DNA of 64,000 nt from an uncultured Porphyromonadaceae bacterium (GTDB lineage: Bacteria; Bacteroidota; Bacteroidia; Bacteroidales; Barnesiellaceae), in assembly GCA_900538555.1 (NCBI GenBank), contig UPYI01000012.1:1-64000 (forward strand). The letters run 5' to 3'. Both the position numbers and the translations under genes were made by a program. The notes under the pieces were generated by a model. That model had not been told where the DNA came from. It searched no databases and was given only the letters and a program-made list of their open reading frames with translations. The stretch's first letter is position 1, and each line of letters begins with the position of its first letter. Shown piece by piece: positions 52,878-63,377 of the stretch.

Positions 52878-55800
52878 ATGAACCGAAAAATAATTGCAGC
52901 AACCCTTATACTCGCTATCTCCGGAGGAGGGTATGCACAAGAAAACACGCAGCCCCAAACGACAGAAGCCTACATGGTGGCGGATGCCCACCTCGATACG
53001 CAATGGCTTTGGGACATTCAGACCACCATCAACGAATACGTATGGAACACGATCAGTCAAAACCTGTTCCTGTTGAAAAAATATCCCGAATATATATTCA
53101 ATTTCGAAGGGGGTGTCAAATATGCGTGGATGAAAGAATACTATCCCGAACAATACGAGGAGATGAAGAAATTCATCGAAGAGGGACGCTGGCATATCGC
53201 CGGAAGCAGTTGGGAAGCCAACGACGTATTAGTGCCCTCCGTCGAATCACTTATCCGCAACATCATGCTGGGGCAAACATTCTACCGTCAGGAATTCGGC
53301 AAAGAAGGGACGGATATTTTCCTCCCCGACTGTTTCGGATTCGGATGGACATTGCCTACGGTCAGCGCACACTGCGGGCTGATCGGATTCTCCTCGCAAA
53401 AATTAGGATGGCGCAATCACCCGTTCTACGGTAACGAAAAGTATCCGTTCACCATCGGGCTTTGGCAAGGCATCGACGGCAAACAAATCATGATGGCTCA
53501 CGGCTACGACTACGGACACCAATGGGACAACGAAGACCTGTCGAAAAACCGCGAACTGGAAAATCTGGCAAAATGCTCCCCGCTAAACACCGTCTACCGC
53601 TACTACGGAACGGGCGACCGGGGCGGTTCACCCACGCAGGGATCGGTACGTTCGGTCGTACAAGGCATCCATAGCGACGGACCGGTAAAAATAATCAGCG
53701 CCACCAGCGACCGGTTATACAAGGAATACCTGCCTTTCGACGAGCACTCCGAACTGCCCGTATTCAACGGCGAACTGCTGATGGATGTCCACGGCACCGG
53801 ATGCTACACCTCGCAAGCCGCCATGAAATTATACAACCGGCAAAACGAGCTGTTGGGCGATGCCGCCGAAAGAGCCGCTGTCGCAGCCGAATGGCTGGGT
53901 GCAGCCGATTATCCGAAGCATACGCTGACCGAGAGCTGGCGGCGTTTCATATTCCACCAGTTCCACGACGACCTCACGGGAACAAGCATCCCCGGCGTTT
54001 ACGAATTTTCATGGAACGACGAACTGATTTCGCTGAAACAATTCTCACAAGTACTCACCGCTTCGGTCAATGCCATTGCCGGACAGATGGACACCCGCAC
54101 CAAAGGCACTCCCATACTGCTCTACAACTCGAACGCATTCCCCGTATCGGATCTGGTGGAGATCGAACTCGAACACGACAAAGCTCCGAAAGGTTTCTCC
54201 GTCTACAATGCACAAGGCAAGAAAGTCGCTTCGCAAATACTCGGCAACGAAAACGGACGTACCCGTCTGCTGATTGCAGCCACACTGCCTGCCAGCGGCT
54301 ATGCCGTATATGACATCCGCAACGGAAACGCAGAAAAAACGACGACAGCCGCAGAAACTTCGATTTTGGAGAACTCGGTCTACAAAATCACATTAGACAA
54401 AAACGGAGACATCGTTTCGCTCATCGACAAACGCAACAATAAAGAACTCGTCAAAGAAGGGAAAGCCATCCGTCTGGCGATCTTTACGGAGAACAAATCC
54501 TACGCATGGCCGGCTTGGGAAATCCTGAAAGAGACGATCGACCGGGAGCCCGTTTCGATCACGGACAACGTGAAAATCACATGGGCGGAAAACGGGGCAT
54601 TGCGGAAATCGCTCTGCATCGAGAAACAATACGGCAAATCGCTTTTCAGACAATACATCCGGCTTTATGAAGGCGACCTCGCCGACCGCATCGACTTCTA
54701 CAACGAAATCGGATGGCAATCGACCAACCGGTTGCTGAAAGCCGAATTCCCGTTGAATATCGCCAACGAAAACGCTACGTACGATCTGGGTATCGGCAGC
54801 GTCGAAAGAGGCAACAACACACCCACCGCCTACGAAGTATATGCACATCAATGGGCTGACCTGACCGACCGGGACAACAGCTACGGAGTCTCGATTCTGA
54901 ACGACAGCAAATACGGTTGGGACAAGCCGGACGACAATACCATCCGTCTGACCCTGCTGCATACACCGAAAACGGACGGGCGCAATCACGCCTATCAGGA
55001 TCATCAGGATTTCGGCTACCATACATTCACATACAGCATCGTAGGTCATGCCGGTGCGCTCGACAAACCGGCAACCGCAGCCAAAGCCGAAATACTGAAC
55101 CGTCCGGTCAAAGCATTCAATACGCCCAAGCACGCCGGTGCGCTCGGCAAAGAGTTCTCTTTCGTCCGTTCCGACAACGACCGGGTGGTTATCAAAGCCC
55201 TGAAAAAAGCGGAAGTTTCCGACGAGTATGTCGTGCGCGTATATGAAACCGAAGGCAAGGCACGGCAACAGGCCTCACTCATCTTTGCCGGCGAAATAGA
55301 ACATGCGGTATCGGCTGACGGTACGGAAAAAGAGATCGGCACAGCCGACTTCGACGGGAACCGGCTGAACCTTTCGATCGACCCGTACAGCATACTCACA
55401 TTCATAGTGAAACTGAAACAGAAGAAAGCGGTGCAACCGCTGCAATACGCCTGCCTGCCGCTGCAATACGACCGCAAATGTTTCAGTTGGAACGCATTCC
55501 GCCACGAGAGCGACTTCGAATCGGGCAACAGCTATGCCGCAGAACTTCTGCCCGATTCCATTCTGGTAGCAGACGGTATCCCGTTCCGATTGGGAGAAAA
55601 AGAACTTGCCAACGGTCTTACCTGTAAAGGCAATGTACTCCAACTGCCTGCCGGACATTCGTACAACCGCATCTATTTCCTCGCAGCCGCTACCGACGAA
55701 GATGCCACCGCAACCTTCCTTGCCGGCAAGAAAGCCGGGAAATTCACCGTGCCCTCCTATACCGGATTCATCGGACAATGGGGACATACCGGACAAACCG

Positions 55801-56474
55801 AAAGCTACCTGAAAGAAGCCGACATAGCTTATGTAGGTACGCACCGCCACTCCTCTCATAAAGACGAGGCGTACGAATTTACCTACATGTTCAAATTCGG
55901 TATGGACATACCCAAAGGAGCTACGACAGTCACCCTGCCCGACGATCGTTCGATCGTACTTTTCGCCGCAACGCTGACCGACGAGAAATATCCGGCGGTA
56001 TCGCCTGCGTTCCCGCTGTTCCGCACGGCATTCGAGTCCGTTGAAGAGAATGTGAAAAAAATCAATCTGCTGCAATCCGCCCGATTGATCGGATGCTCCG
56101 GAGAGGTGAACGGCAAAGAAGTTGCCCGATACGCCATAGACGGAGACCCGACGACCAAATGGTGCGACATAAACCCGGCACCCCACTACATCGAATTCGA
56201 TCTCGGAGAAGCCCGGACAATCGGCGAATGGCAATTGATAAATGCCGGAAGCGAACGGCTCGAATTTATCACCAGCGATTGCTTCCTGCAAGGCAAAAAT
56301 ACATCGGACGAGGAATGGAAAACAATCGACATGCTGAACGAGAACCGCAAAAACAAAGTGACCCGTCGGATCAATCCCGTTTCCGTACGTTACGTCAGAC
56401 TGTTGGTTACGCAATCGACGCAGAACAACGAATCGAAAGCAGCCCGAATATACGAATTCGGCGTTTACGAATAG
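52878..56474 (+). CDS. GH38 alpha-mannosidase with C-terminal F5/8-type domain
   Basis: About 1198 residues from start MNRKIIAATLILAISGGGYAQ, which places a signal peptide at the N-terminus; the frame opens 31 codons earlier. The GH38 zinc motif is H38-L-D40-T-Q-W-L-W, and the nucleophile is D151 in FLPDCFGFGW. The alpha-mannosidase middle and C-terminal beta domains follow (WRRFIFHQFHDDLTGTSIPG is a clear family block). Residues about 1075-1198 form a discoidin/F5-8C carbohydrate-binding-like module (INAGSERLEF, YVRLLVTQS). It is predicted to be periplasmic or exported and to trim alpha-mannosides. It is convergent with the GH92 cluster. Confidence 0.94.
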   Translation: MNRKIIAATLILAISGGGYAQENTQPQTTEAYMVADAHLDTQWLWDIQTTINEYVWNTISQNLFLLKKYPEYIFNFEGGVKYAWMKEYYPEQYEEMKKFIEEGRWHIAGSSWEANDVLVPSVESLIRNIMLGQTFYRQEFGKEGTDIFLPDCFGFGWTLPTVSAHCGLIGFSSQKLGWRNHPFYGNEKYPFTIGLWQGIDGKQIMMAHGYDYGHQWDNEDLSKNRELENLAKCSPLNTVYRYYGTGDRGGSPTQGSVRSVVQGIHSDGPVKIISATSDRLYKEYLPFDEHSELPVFNGELLMDVHGTGCYTSQAAMKLYNRQNELLGDAAERAAVAAEWLGAADYPKHTLTESWRRFIFHQFHDDLTGTSIPGVYEFSWNDELISLKQFSQVLTASVNAIAGQMDTRTKGTPILLYNSNAFPVSDLVEIELEHDKAPKGFSVYNAQGKKVASQILGNENGRTRLLIAATLPASGYAVYDIRNGNAEKTTTAAETSILENSVYKITLDKNGDIVSLIDKRNNKELVKEGKAIRLAIFTENKSYAWPAWEILKETIDREPVSITDNVKITWAENGALRKSLCIEKQYGKSLFRQYIRLYEGDLADRIDFYNEIGWQSTNRLLKAEFPLNIANENATYDLGIGSVERGNNTPTAYEVYAHQWADLTDRDNSYGVSILNDSKYGWDKPDDNTIRLTLLHTPKTDGRNHAYQDHQDFGYHTFTYSIVGHAGALDKPATAAKAEILNRPVKAFNTPKHAGALGKEFSFVRSDNDRVVIKALKKAEVSDEYVVRVYETEGKARQQASLIFAGEIEHAVSADGTEKEIGTADFDGNRLNLSIDPYSILTFIVKLKQKKAVQPLQYACLPLQYDRKCFSWNAFRHESDFESGNSYAAELLPDSILVADGIPFRLGEKELANGLTCKGNVLQLPAGHSYNRIYFLAAATDEDATATFLAGKKAGKFTVPSYTGFIGQWGHTGQTESYLKEADIAYVGTHRHSSHKDEAYEFTYMFKFGMDIPKGATTVTLPDDRSIVLFAATLTDEKYPAVSPAFPLFRTAFESVEENVKKINLLQSARLIGCSGEVNGKEVARYAIDGDPTTKWCDINPAPHYIEFDLGEARTIGEWQLINAGSERLEFITSDCFLQGKNTSDEEWKTIDMLNENRKNKVTRRINPVSVRYVRLLVTQSTQNNESKAARIYEFGVYE

Positions 56475-56492
56475 AATGAGGATTCTCTGAAT

Positions 56493-56540
56493 ACACAAGG
56501 GGTTGTATCGAACAGTTCGTTTCGACACAACCCCTTGTGT
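56493..56540. terminator. Conserved-family terminator hairpin, copy D
   Basis: A near-perfect 20-bp stem (left arm 56493-56512 with core AAGGGGTTGTATCGAA, right arm 56521-56540 with core TTCGACACAACCCCTT) between convergent GH38 and the mutarotase-like gene. It is the longest of the four related hairpins. Confidence 0.85.
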
Positions 56541-56554
56541 TACTCGTCACCCGA

Positions 56555-57454
56555 TCAAAAGAGCCGACGTACAAAATCCGCCCAGTCCGGTTCCGTTTCG
56601 CCGAAACGATCACGACCGCCGAACAAAAACCATTTCTGCGGATAGTGCAGTCGCCCGCCCGGAGGCAACAATATATACGCGCTGTGGTTTTCCAATTCCA
56701 CATACGCCCCCGACGGAGCGACAAATATCTCCGCCTCGCCCTGCATCGGGGGTAAGTCATCCCGATCGACCTGTGGGAATGTCTTGACAAACAACAGCGA
56801 TCCGGACTGATAAGCCAACCATCCGCTACGGGTAGTCGCAAACAGTTTCTCTCCCCGTTTCAGCGAATCGGGCGAATAGTGATACCAGATGCATCCGTAT
56901 TGTTCCGACAAATGCCGCAACGAAGTGGGACAATCGGGAATATCGTCCTTCTTCTCAAAAAATCCGGTTCCTCCATGCACACGGGCAACATCCCATACGG
57001 CAATCCGTTTAGGCGCGGAAGAACAGTTCTCCACCGTATAACATAAACAGAACGCCGAGTCGCATTCCGAGACGAAAAAACGTTTGATGAAGCGCACACC
57101 CCAGATCGTATCCGGCTCGCTTTCCAGACACAATGTATCGGTATTTTTCGTCACCCGATAAGGCATCCGGTCGAGAACCGGATGTACAGGCCAATGATCG
57201 CATTGCGGCGACACCCACATGGTCGCGCCATAATAGACGGGATGCACGGTCGAGTCGGTCAGCAACTCTTCGTCGCCGCACCGGAACGAAACGATCCGTC
57301 CGCCCGTTTCGGGTGAAACCGTCGCTTGCCAACCGCCAGCCGACAACGTATATTGCCCGTCGGCAAAAACGATCGTACGGTCACCGGATTTTCCGGTACA
57401 TGCACCGGAGCATATCGCCAGAATCGCGGCATAGATAATACTTGTCCGATTCAT
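56555..57454 (-). CDS. Mutarotase-like (DUF4380-type) lipoprotein
   Basis: A 299-residue lipoprotein (CSGAC, C19). The body has the beta-sandwich pattern of galactose-mutarotase-like proteins: WQATVSPETGGRIVSFRCGDEELL near the start, then YGATMWVSPQCDHWPVHP and a C-terminal WFLFGGRDRFG. It fits DUF4380-like proteins often found in PULs. Catalysis is unproven: I cannot identify the His/Glu pair of true aldose epimerases with confidence. It is the last gene of the leftward mannosidase cluster, 6 nt after GH92. Confidence 0.75.
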   Translation of the reverse strand: MNRTSIIYAAILAICSGACTGKSGDRTIVFADGQYTLSAGGWQATVSPETGGRIVSFRCGDEELLTDSTVHPVYYGATMWVSPQCDHWPVHPVLDRMPYRVTKNTDTLCLESEPDTIWGVRFIKRFFVSECDSAFCLCYTVENCSSAPKRIAVWDVARVHGGTGFFEKKDDIPDCPTSLRHLSEQYGCIWYHYSPDSLKRGEKLFATTRSGWLAYQSGSLLFVKTFPQVDRDDLPPMQGEAEIFVAPSGAYVELENHSAYILLPPGGRLHYPQKWFLFGGRDRFGETEPDWADFVRRLF

Positions 57455-57460
57455 ACCTCT

Positions 57461-59719
57461 TTATCTTTGCGTAACCGAAGGCGGCACTTCCAAGCCCGAC
57501 AGGTCGGCAGGTTCGGCACCCATCTCGAATTCCAGTTCCGCCCCCCGCATAATATCGGCATGCGTAATATACAGCTTCCCGTAAGGTTTGCCGTCGAGAC
57601 GTATCGACTGAATATAAATGTTCCTATCGGAACGGTTATGCGCCGTCATCACAAACGGCTTCTCTCCTGCCGAGATCTCGGCACGATCGACTGCCGGCGT
57701 ACCGAACACATAAATGCCCTCCGCCGGATTCACCGGATAAAAGCCCATGGCACTGAACACGTACCAAGCCGACATCTGTCCGCAATCCTCATTTCCGCAC
57801 AGCCCGTCGGGAGCATCGGAATAAAGTTCCGTCATGATGCGGTGCAAACGGCTTTGTGCCCGATCGGGACGTCCGGCATAATTATAAAGGTAAGCCACAT
57901 GATGGCTGGGTTCGTTGCCGTGCGCATATTGCCCGATCAGCCCCGTAATGTCGATAGGCACGTCGCTCCCCGACAATCCCTGTTCGATCGTAAACAACGT
58001 ATCGAGAGCAGCCACAAACGCCGCGTCGCCGCCATGCAATCCGATCAACCCCTGCACATCGTGCGGAACAAAAAATGAATATTGCCACGAATTGCCCTCG
58101 ATCCAGTCGCATGCGCCATAAGACGAATAGAACGGATCGAACGGACGACGGAACTTACCGGCGGACGAAACCCCGTTCATCAGCCCGTACTCCCGGTCGA
58201 AATAGGTAACGTACGATTGCGCACGCTGCATAAAATAGCCGTAATCCTCATCATGCCCCAACGACTTCGCCATCTGAGCGATACACCAGTCGTCGAAACA
58301 ATACTCCAATGCGGTAGAAACCGATTTATTATACCGGTCGTAAGGAATATACCCGTAACGTTTCAGTTCGCCCACACCGAAATCCTCCTGCATGGCAGAA
58401 TGTTTCATCGCCTCGTAAGCCTTGTCCGCATCGAATCCGCGAATCCCTTTCAGATAGGCATCCGTAATCACAGGAATAGCATGATAGCCGATCATGCAGT
58501 TCGTTTCGCTCGACCACAACGACCAGACAGGCAGCAGTCCGTATTCGTCGTACTGAGCCAGCATCGAACAAATCATATCGCCCGCCTCCTCCGGATTGAG
58601 CATCCCGATCAACGGATTGGCTGCACGGAACGTATCCCACAGCGAAAATACCGTATAATTATCGAACGATGCCGTATGCACCTGATCGTCCGATCCACGA
58701 TATTCCGAATTGACATCGCAATAGAGATACGGTGCCAGGAACGAGTGGTAAAGAGCGGTATAAAATACCCGCTTTTCGGTATCGGAGGCTTCTGTCCTGA
58801 TACGCGAAAGTTTCTCTTCCCAGCTCCTGCGGGCATCTTCCGCCACCCGGTCGAAATCCCAACCGGGCAATTCGCTATGCAGGTTCAGCAACGCATTGTC
58901 CGTACTGACCGCCGATATGCCCACTTTCACCGACAACGGTTCGCCGGCTGCCGTACGATAATGCAACACGGCTTTCACCTGTGTGCCCGAAGCGCTACCG
59001 GTACTTACCGATTCATCTTCGGAATAAACAGAAATAAGATCGGCAGGACGCGATACCTGCATGGCAAAATAGAGTTTCTGATTGCTCCAATATTTTTCAC
59101 CCGGGTCGCCCCAGCCTTTCGTGATACGTTCGCCCGTAATCACCGAATCGTTCAGTACCGACAACGCCGTATGCTTCACCGAATCGGTAGCGTAATGGTG
59201 CGACAAGTCCAAGATAACGTATGCACTGTCGCTTGCCGGAAATGTATAGCGTTGCAATCCGCAACGCGGTGTCGCCGTCAGTTCCGCCATTATATCGTAA
59301 TCCGACAGATGCACCTTGTAATATCCCGGCGAAGCCCATTCACGGTCGTGGGAAAAACGGGAACGATAACCGCTATCGGGATTCTCCCGGGTGCCGGCAT
59401 TCAACCGCACTTCCCCCACCGCAGGCATCAACATCACATCCATCAGATCCGACCGTCCCGTACCGGTGAGGTGCGTATGCGAAAAGCCGATGATGCTGCT
59501 GTCCGAATAATGGTATCCCGAACACCAGTCCCACCCTTCCAGATGTGTATCCGGACTCAACTGTACCATTCCGAAAGGAGTTGCCGCCCCCGGAAAAGTA
59601 TGTCCGTGGTAATCGGTTCCCACAAACGGATTTACATAATCGGTCAAACGTTCCTGCCGGGCAGTGCAGGCAGTCAATAGCAAGGCGGCGACCGCCGCAC
59701 GAGTCATGATTTTATCCAT
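57461..59719 (-). CDS. GH92 alpha-mannosidase lipoprotein
   Basis: A 752-residue lipoprotein (LLTAC, C18) with clear GH92 blocks: DYVNPFVGTDYHGHTFPGAATPFGMVQLSPDT (in parts), GFSHTHLTGTG, and the C-terminal GNEDCGQMSAWYVFSAMGFYPVNP, which carries the calcium and catalytic acid region. GH92 enzymes are inverting exo-alpha-mannosidases (mostly alpha-1,2) acting on N-glycans and fungal mannan. Two domains are seen, an N-terminal beta-sandwich and an (alpha/alpha)6 barrel. It lies between the clan GH-A enzyme and the mutarotase-like gene, with only 6 nt to the latter. Confidence 0.96.
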   Translation of the reverse strand: MDKIMTRAAVAALLLTACTARQERLTDYVNPFVGTDYHGHTFPGAATPFGMVQLSPDTHLEGWDWCSGYHYSDSSIIGFSHTHLTGTGRSDLMDVMLMPAVGEVRLNAGTRENPDSGYRSRFSHDREWASPGYYKVHLSDYDIMAELTATPRCGLQRYTFPASDSAYVILDLSHHYATDSVKHTALSVLNDSVITGERITKGWGDPGEKYWSNQKLYFAMQVSRPADLISVYSEDESVSTGSASGTQVKAVLHYRTAAGEPLSVKVGISAVSTDNALLNLHSELPGWDFDRVAEDARRSWEEKLSRIRTEASDTEKRVFYTALYHSFLAPYLYCDVNSEYRGSDDQVHTASFDNYTVFSLWDTFRAANPLIGMLNPEEAGDMICSMLAQYDEYGLLPVWSLWSSETNCMIGYHAIPVITDAYLKGIRGFDADKAYEAMKHSAMQEDFGVGELKRYGYIPYDRYNKSVSTALEYCFDDWCIAQMAKSLGHDEDYGYFMQRAQSYVTYFDREYGLMNGVSSAGKFRRPFDPFYSSYGACDWIEGNSWQYSFFVPHDVQGLIGLHGGDAAFVAALDTLFTIEQGLSGSDVPIDITGLIGQYAHGNEPSHHVAYLYNYAGRPDRAQSRLHRIMTELYSDAPDGLCGNEDCGQMSAWYVFSAMGFYPVNPAEGIYVFGTPAVDRAEISAGEKPFVMTAHNRSDRNIYIQSIRLDGKPYGKLYITHADIMRGAELEFEMGAEPADLSGLEVPPSVTQR

Positions 59720-59758
59720 ATCTCTCTTTCAGATTTTCAAATTTCCGAACGGCTCATT

Positions 59759-62700
59759 TTATTTTTCTACGGCAAATTCCAATTCGTTCGCCCAATGCTC
59801 TTTCCAGTCGGGGTGGAATGCCCGTGAATTGCGCTTCGACACGCTTCTGCCTTTCGCCAGTTCCATACAGGCGGCAGGCGCACCGTCATCATTCACACGG
59901 AACGAGAATTTTATCACGCCATCGCGGTCGATCGCCGCTTTTACATCGGGAATCTCGCTCCACGGGATAGCACATTCGGTATAGAGCGTATTGCCGTCAC
60001 GGCGGGTAACCAAACGCCCCTCCTTCACCGCGCCATCATAAGGCGACTTGGGTTGGCGGGGATAGAAATGCTTTCGGGGCATACCCGGAACCAACATCCG
60101 CCAGATCTCCGTACCACCACCATAACAGGGAGCCACCGTATTCAAAGCATACTCATAATCGGTGCACTTGTACCCCACATACCGCGGCATCGTACCCGGA
60201 GCCGCCGCTTCCATTCCATCCTCTCCGATCGGCAGCACGTTGAACGCAATCAGGATGTTATCGAAATTCTCGCCCGAATTACCGTCCGGCAATACCGGAC
60301 GTTTGCGATACGTATAACGGCGCACCCCGGCAGGCCACGGCAATGCCACCAGTTCGTCGTACTCGACCGGACGGCAGACGACCCCTGCGGGCAACGACGG
60401 CATCTCTCCCACCATATAATAGCCCGAAGCGCCATACTTGCCTTTCCAGTTGCCTTCCGTATCGAAATCCAGAGCTACCGGACGTGCAGTAGGCACACCC
60501 GGTGTGACATCGTCCGATTCGTCGAAAAATACGCCGGAGAGTTTCGCCGTGTACCACCAGCCGTACGCCGAACAACGCACACGCACATCGCCCGACAGAT
60601 CGAGCGTCAGATACGCACCGTTCCACAATTTATCGATACGGGTAGCATACAGTTCCTTGCCGCTTTCCCGATCGAATACGGTCACAGCGACCCCGTGTTG
60701 CGCCACATTCGGGAAATAGAACGAAGTACGGGTAAAACGGTCGGAGGGAAGATCCAAATCAATACCGATCGACTGCGTCGTCCGCACATTCTCCATATAA
60801 TTCATAACACGCCCGTTACCGTCGGGAAGAAGTAATGCCCCTGTTTCCCGCTCGTCCGCACGACGGCATACCTCGGTCGAGTGCATCGCCCCGATCGTCT
60901 GCATATAAGCCGTATCGGGATAGAAGAACTGATCGTCGTCGCGGGTTTCAAAACGGAACGTTCCGGCATTCGGCGTTTTGTCAGCTACTTTGGCGGCAAA
61001 ATAAAAATACTCATCATCATACGCCAGATATGCCTGAGCCATACCTTCGGCATTTTTATCGAAATTCTCGAACGGATACCAAGCGGCTTCGGTCAGTGTA
61101 ACACTGGCTTGCGACGAACCCTTCACCACCTGCGGGACAGCACCATCCCAATCATCCAAATAACCGTCGATCCGCACCGTACGCCGGGAAATCAGATTCA
61201 CATGCATCGTTTCCCAATGCACTGCCAGTCCGTCTGCACCGGCATCGAAAAGCACTTCCATCGGATAGGCATTCTCTCCATTTTCTTTTCCCGAAACGAC
61301 ACGCACACGCACGCTCTTCGTTTCGTTCGCTTTCAACGCGAGCGTCTCCGGATAATCCAATGTCAATCCCTCCATACCGACCTGCAACCGACCTTTTACC
61401 GGACGGTTCAATACATTGGTCAATACCAACTCAACCTCCGGCGCATTTCCGATACGGGCTTTCAGGTCTTTCGCCACGATCTCGACAGGTGCATACCCCT
61501 CGATACGGGCGGCAGAGACCGCTTTTACCAGACGGTTGAACGAACCTTTCGTACCGTCGGTACGCAAATAATATCCTTGATAATTCAACGGTATTTCATA
61601 TACGCCATTTTTCGGCGCTATCGTATTTCCGTAAAAATCGTACAACCGGAACGAACGATGCGCTTTTACAACCATTCGTCCATCGGTTATCGGACGATAT
61701 TCCGCCAGCTGGCGTTCGATGACAGCTGCCTTTCCGCTTCCTGCCGGGAGCGATTTCAATTCATCGTGCAATGCCATTCTCCGTTTCACTTCGGTAAGGC
61801 TGCGCACTTGGCGGAACAATATGTTCTCCGCCCCGAAAGCCTCGCCCAAATCGCCGGCAATCACCACCGTACCGTCCTCCCGATTACCCTTATAGCCATC
61901 GAACAACATCACCCACGGCAGCCCGTTTTTGAAAAGCAATTCCCGGAACTCCCGTTCTCCGATCAGATACTGCACGGCGCCCATAGCGGCAGCCGCCGAC
62001 CATGCCGAATTGACTGCCGGCATCTGCTGTTCGCCTCCCGGGGTCTGTACCCGAATCACATCCGATTCCTTTCCGGTGTACATATACCCGCCATAGATTC
62101 CCATCGAACGGTCGTAACCCGCCGAACGGTTTGCCGCAACGACCAGTCCGATCCGGTCGTCGGTATTACCTACCCAGCTCTCCGTATCCCAAATCAGGAC
62201 ACGTCCTTTATGGTCTTTCCGGCTAATCCAGTCGGGATAAAGTACGGGCGACTCCATTCCCTGATAATGAATGGAAAGGAAATCGAATATCGGGAATATG
62301 TCGTTCGTACCGTCGGCAAAGAACTTATCGAGTGCGTTGGAGTTAGAGTCTCCCCCGCCCACCAGCACATCGATACCTTCGGAACGAAGTTCTATCACGG
62401 CTTCCGCCATTTTAGTATAGATCTCGCGATACCGGATCATATCCGCCTGCCACCCCGAAATGGAGATACCCTCCCACGGTTCGTTCCACAACGATACCGC
62501 CGTAATCGGTCCTTTCGGCCAGCCGTATTCCCGTAGCATGTTCTTGACAAATATTTTGAAATCCTCGTCCTGCGAAGGCAGCCAGACATAGTCCTGTTTC
62601 GTCCGCAAGAACTTGCCCGACTCGTCGAGATGCGAACGGGGTGTTCCCAACGGCATGTCGGCTCCACCTTCACCGAACATCGCCAACACGGTGATATTAT

Positions 62701-63376
62701 GATCCCGGTAATTCTTCATCGACTCGCCGAACGACTGCATCCACGAGCGGTAGTTCGACCGGGTTGTCGCCACATAGGGCACACCCGTACGTATCGCCTG
62801 AACTCCGATACGGCTCAAAAATTTCGCACCGATATCGTCCAAAGCCTGTTTCGGATATTGCATCCGCACCGGATCGGGCTGTATGCTATACACGAACGAT
62901 GTCGCCAAACGGCGGCCGTTCTTGCCCAAATCGAATACGACAGCATAACCGCCGAACTCGGTGATACCCTCGATCGTCACCGGTACGCGTACATACCCGT
63001 TGGGTTGTATCGACACCGGCACGTCGATCACCTTTTCAAACGCTCTCTTTTCCACCTTCGGCAACCAGATGTTATTCGGTATGCCGGTGGTTCCATACTG
63101 TATGACATGTACTCGGGCGGTCGTCTCTATCGGTCGGGCTGTGAGATTCGTCAGTTGAAAATCGAAACGAATCTCGTCGCCCTTCCAAAACACATTCGCC
63201 GGGGCGCTCGATGAAACGGGCAGCACATCATAATCGTAATGCCGCAAACCCACTTTCACCCCGAAGACCTCTTCATAGCCTTGCCATTGCTCCGGCTTCG
63301 TCATCTGCGCCGTTGCCGCCCCGAAAAACAGGGTAAGCAACGCCGCCACACATCCACACTTTATATTATTTCTCAT
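59759..63376 (-). CDS. Large clan GH-A-like glycosidase with CBM9-like C-terminal region
   Basis: About 1205 residues from start MRNNIKCGCVAALLTLFFGA; the TTG at 63394 is less likely. After the signal peptide, a beta domain (35-175) leads to a TIM barrel (about 180-520) with the acid/base candidate E299 in LWNEPWEG and nucleophile candidate E399 in WDTESW, 100 residues apart as in clan GH-A. Beta-sandwich linkers follow. From about residue 740 there is a CBM9/DOMON-like module (RIDGYLDDWDGAVPQV, AYLAYDDEYFYFAAKVAD) that seems split by an insertion and resumes near 1130 (YTECAIPWSEIP, FSFRVNDDGA). It is GH39- or GH5-like, but no subfamily can be named. It lies 39 nt before GH92. Confidence 0.8.
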   Translation of the reverse strand: MRNNIKCGCVAALLTLFFGAATAQMTKPEQWQGYEEVFGVKVGLRHYDYDVLPVSSSAPANVFWKGDEIRFDFQLTNLTARPIETTARVHVIQYGTTGIPNNIWLPKVEKRAFEKVIDVPVSIQPNGYVRVPVTIEGITEFGGYAVVFDLGKNGRRLATSFVYSIQPDPVRMQYPKQALDDIGAKFLSRIGVQAIRTGVPYVATTRSNYRSWMQSFGESMKNYRDHNITVLAMFGEGGADMPLGTPRSHLDESGKFLRTKQDYVWLPSQDEDFKIFVKNMLREYGWPKGPITAVSLWNEPWEGISISGWQADMIRYREIYTKMAEAVIELRSEGIDVLVGGGDSNSNALDKFFADGTNDIFPIFDFLSIHYQGMESPVLYPDWISRKDHKGRVLIWDTESWVGNTDDRIGLVVAANRSAGYDRSMGIYGGYMYTGKESDVIRVQTPGGEQQMPAVNSAWSAAAAMGAVQYLIGEREFRELLFKNGLPWVMLFDGYKGNREDGTVVIAGDLGEAFGAENILFRQVRSLTEVKRRMALHDELKSLPAGSGKAAVIERQLAEYRPITDGRMVVKAHRSFRLYDFYGNTIAPKNGVYEIPLNYQGYYLRTDGTKGSFNRLVKAVSAARIEGYAPVEIVAKDLKARIGNAPEVELVLTNVLNRPVKGRLQVGMEGLTLDYPETLALKANETKSVRVRVVSGKENGENAYPMEVLFDAGADGLAVHWETMHVNLISRRTVRIDGYLDDWDGAVPQVVKGSSQASVTLTEAAWYPFENFDKNAEGMAQAYLAYDDEYFYFAAKVADKTPNAGTFRFETRDDDQFFYPDTAYMQTIGAMHSTEVCRRADERETGALLLPDGNGRVMNYMENVRTTQSIGIDLDLPSDRFTRTSFYFPNVAQHGVAVTVFDRESGKELYATRIDKLWNGAYLTLDLSGDVRVRCSAYGWWYTAKLSGVFFDESDDVTPGVPTARPVALDFDTEGNWKGKYGASGYYMVGEMPSLPAGVVCRPVEYDELVALPWPAGVRRYTYRKRPVLPDGNSGENFDNILIAFNVLPIGEDGMEAAAPGTMPRYVGYKCTDYEYALNTVAPCYGGGTEIWRMLVPGMPRKHFYPRQPKSPYDGAVKEGRLVTRRDGNTLYTECAIPWSEIPDVKAAIDRDGVIKFSFRVNDDGAPAACMELAKGRSVSKRNSRAFHPDWKEHWANELEFAVEK

Positions 63377-63377
63377 T

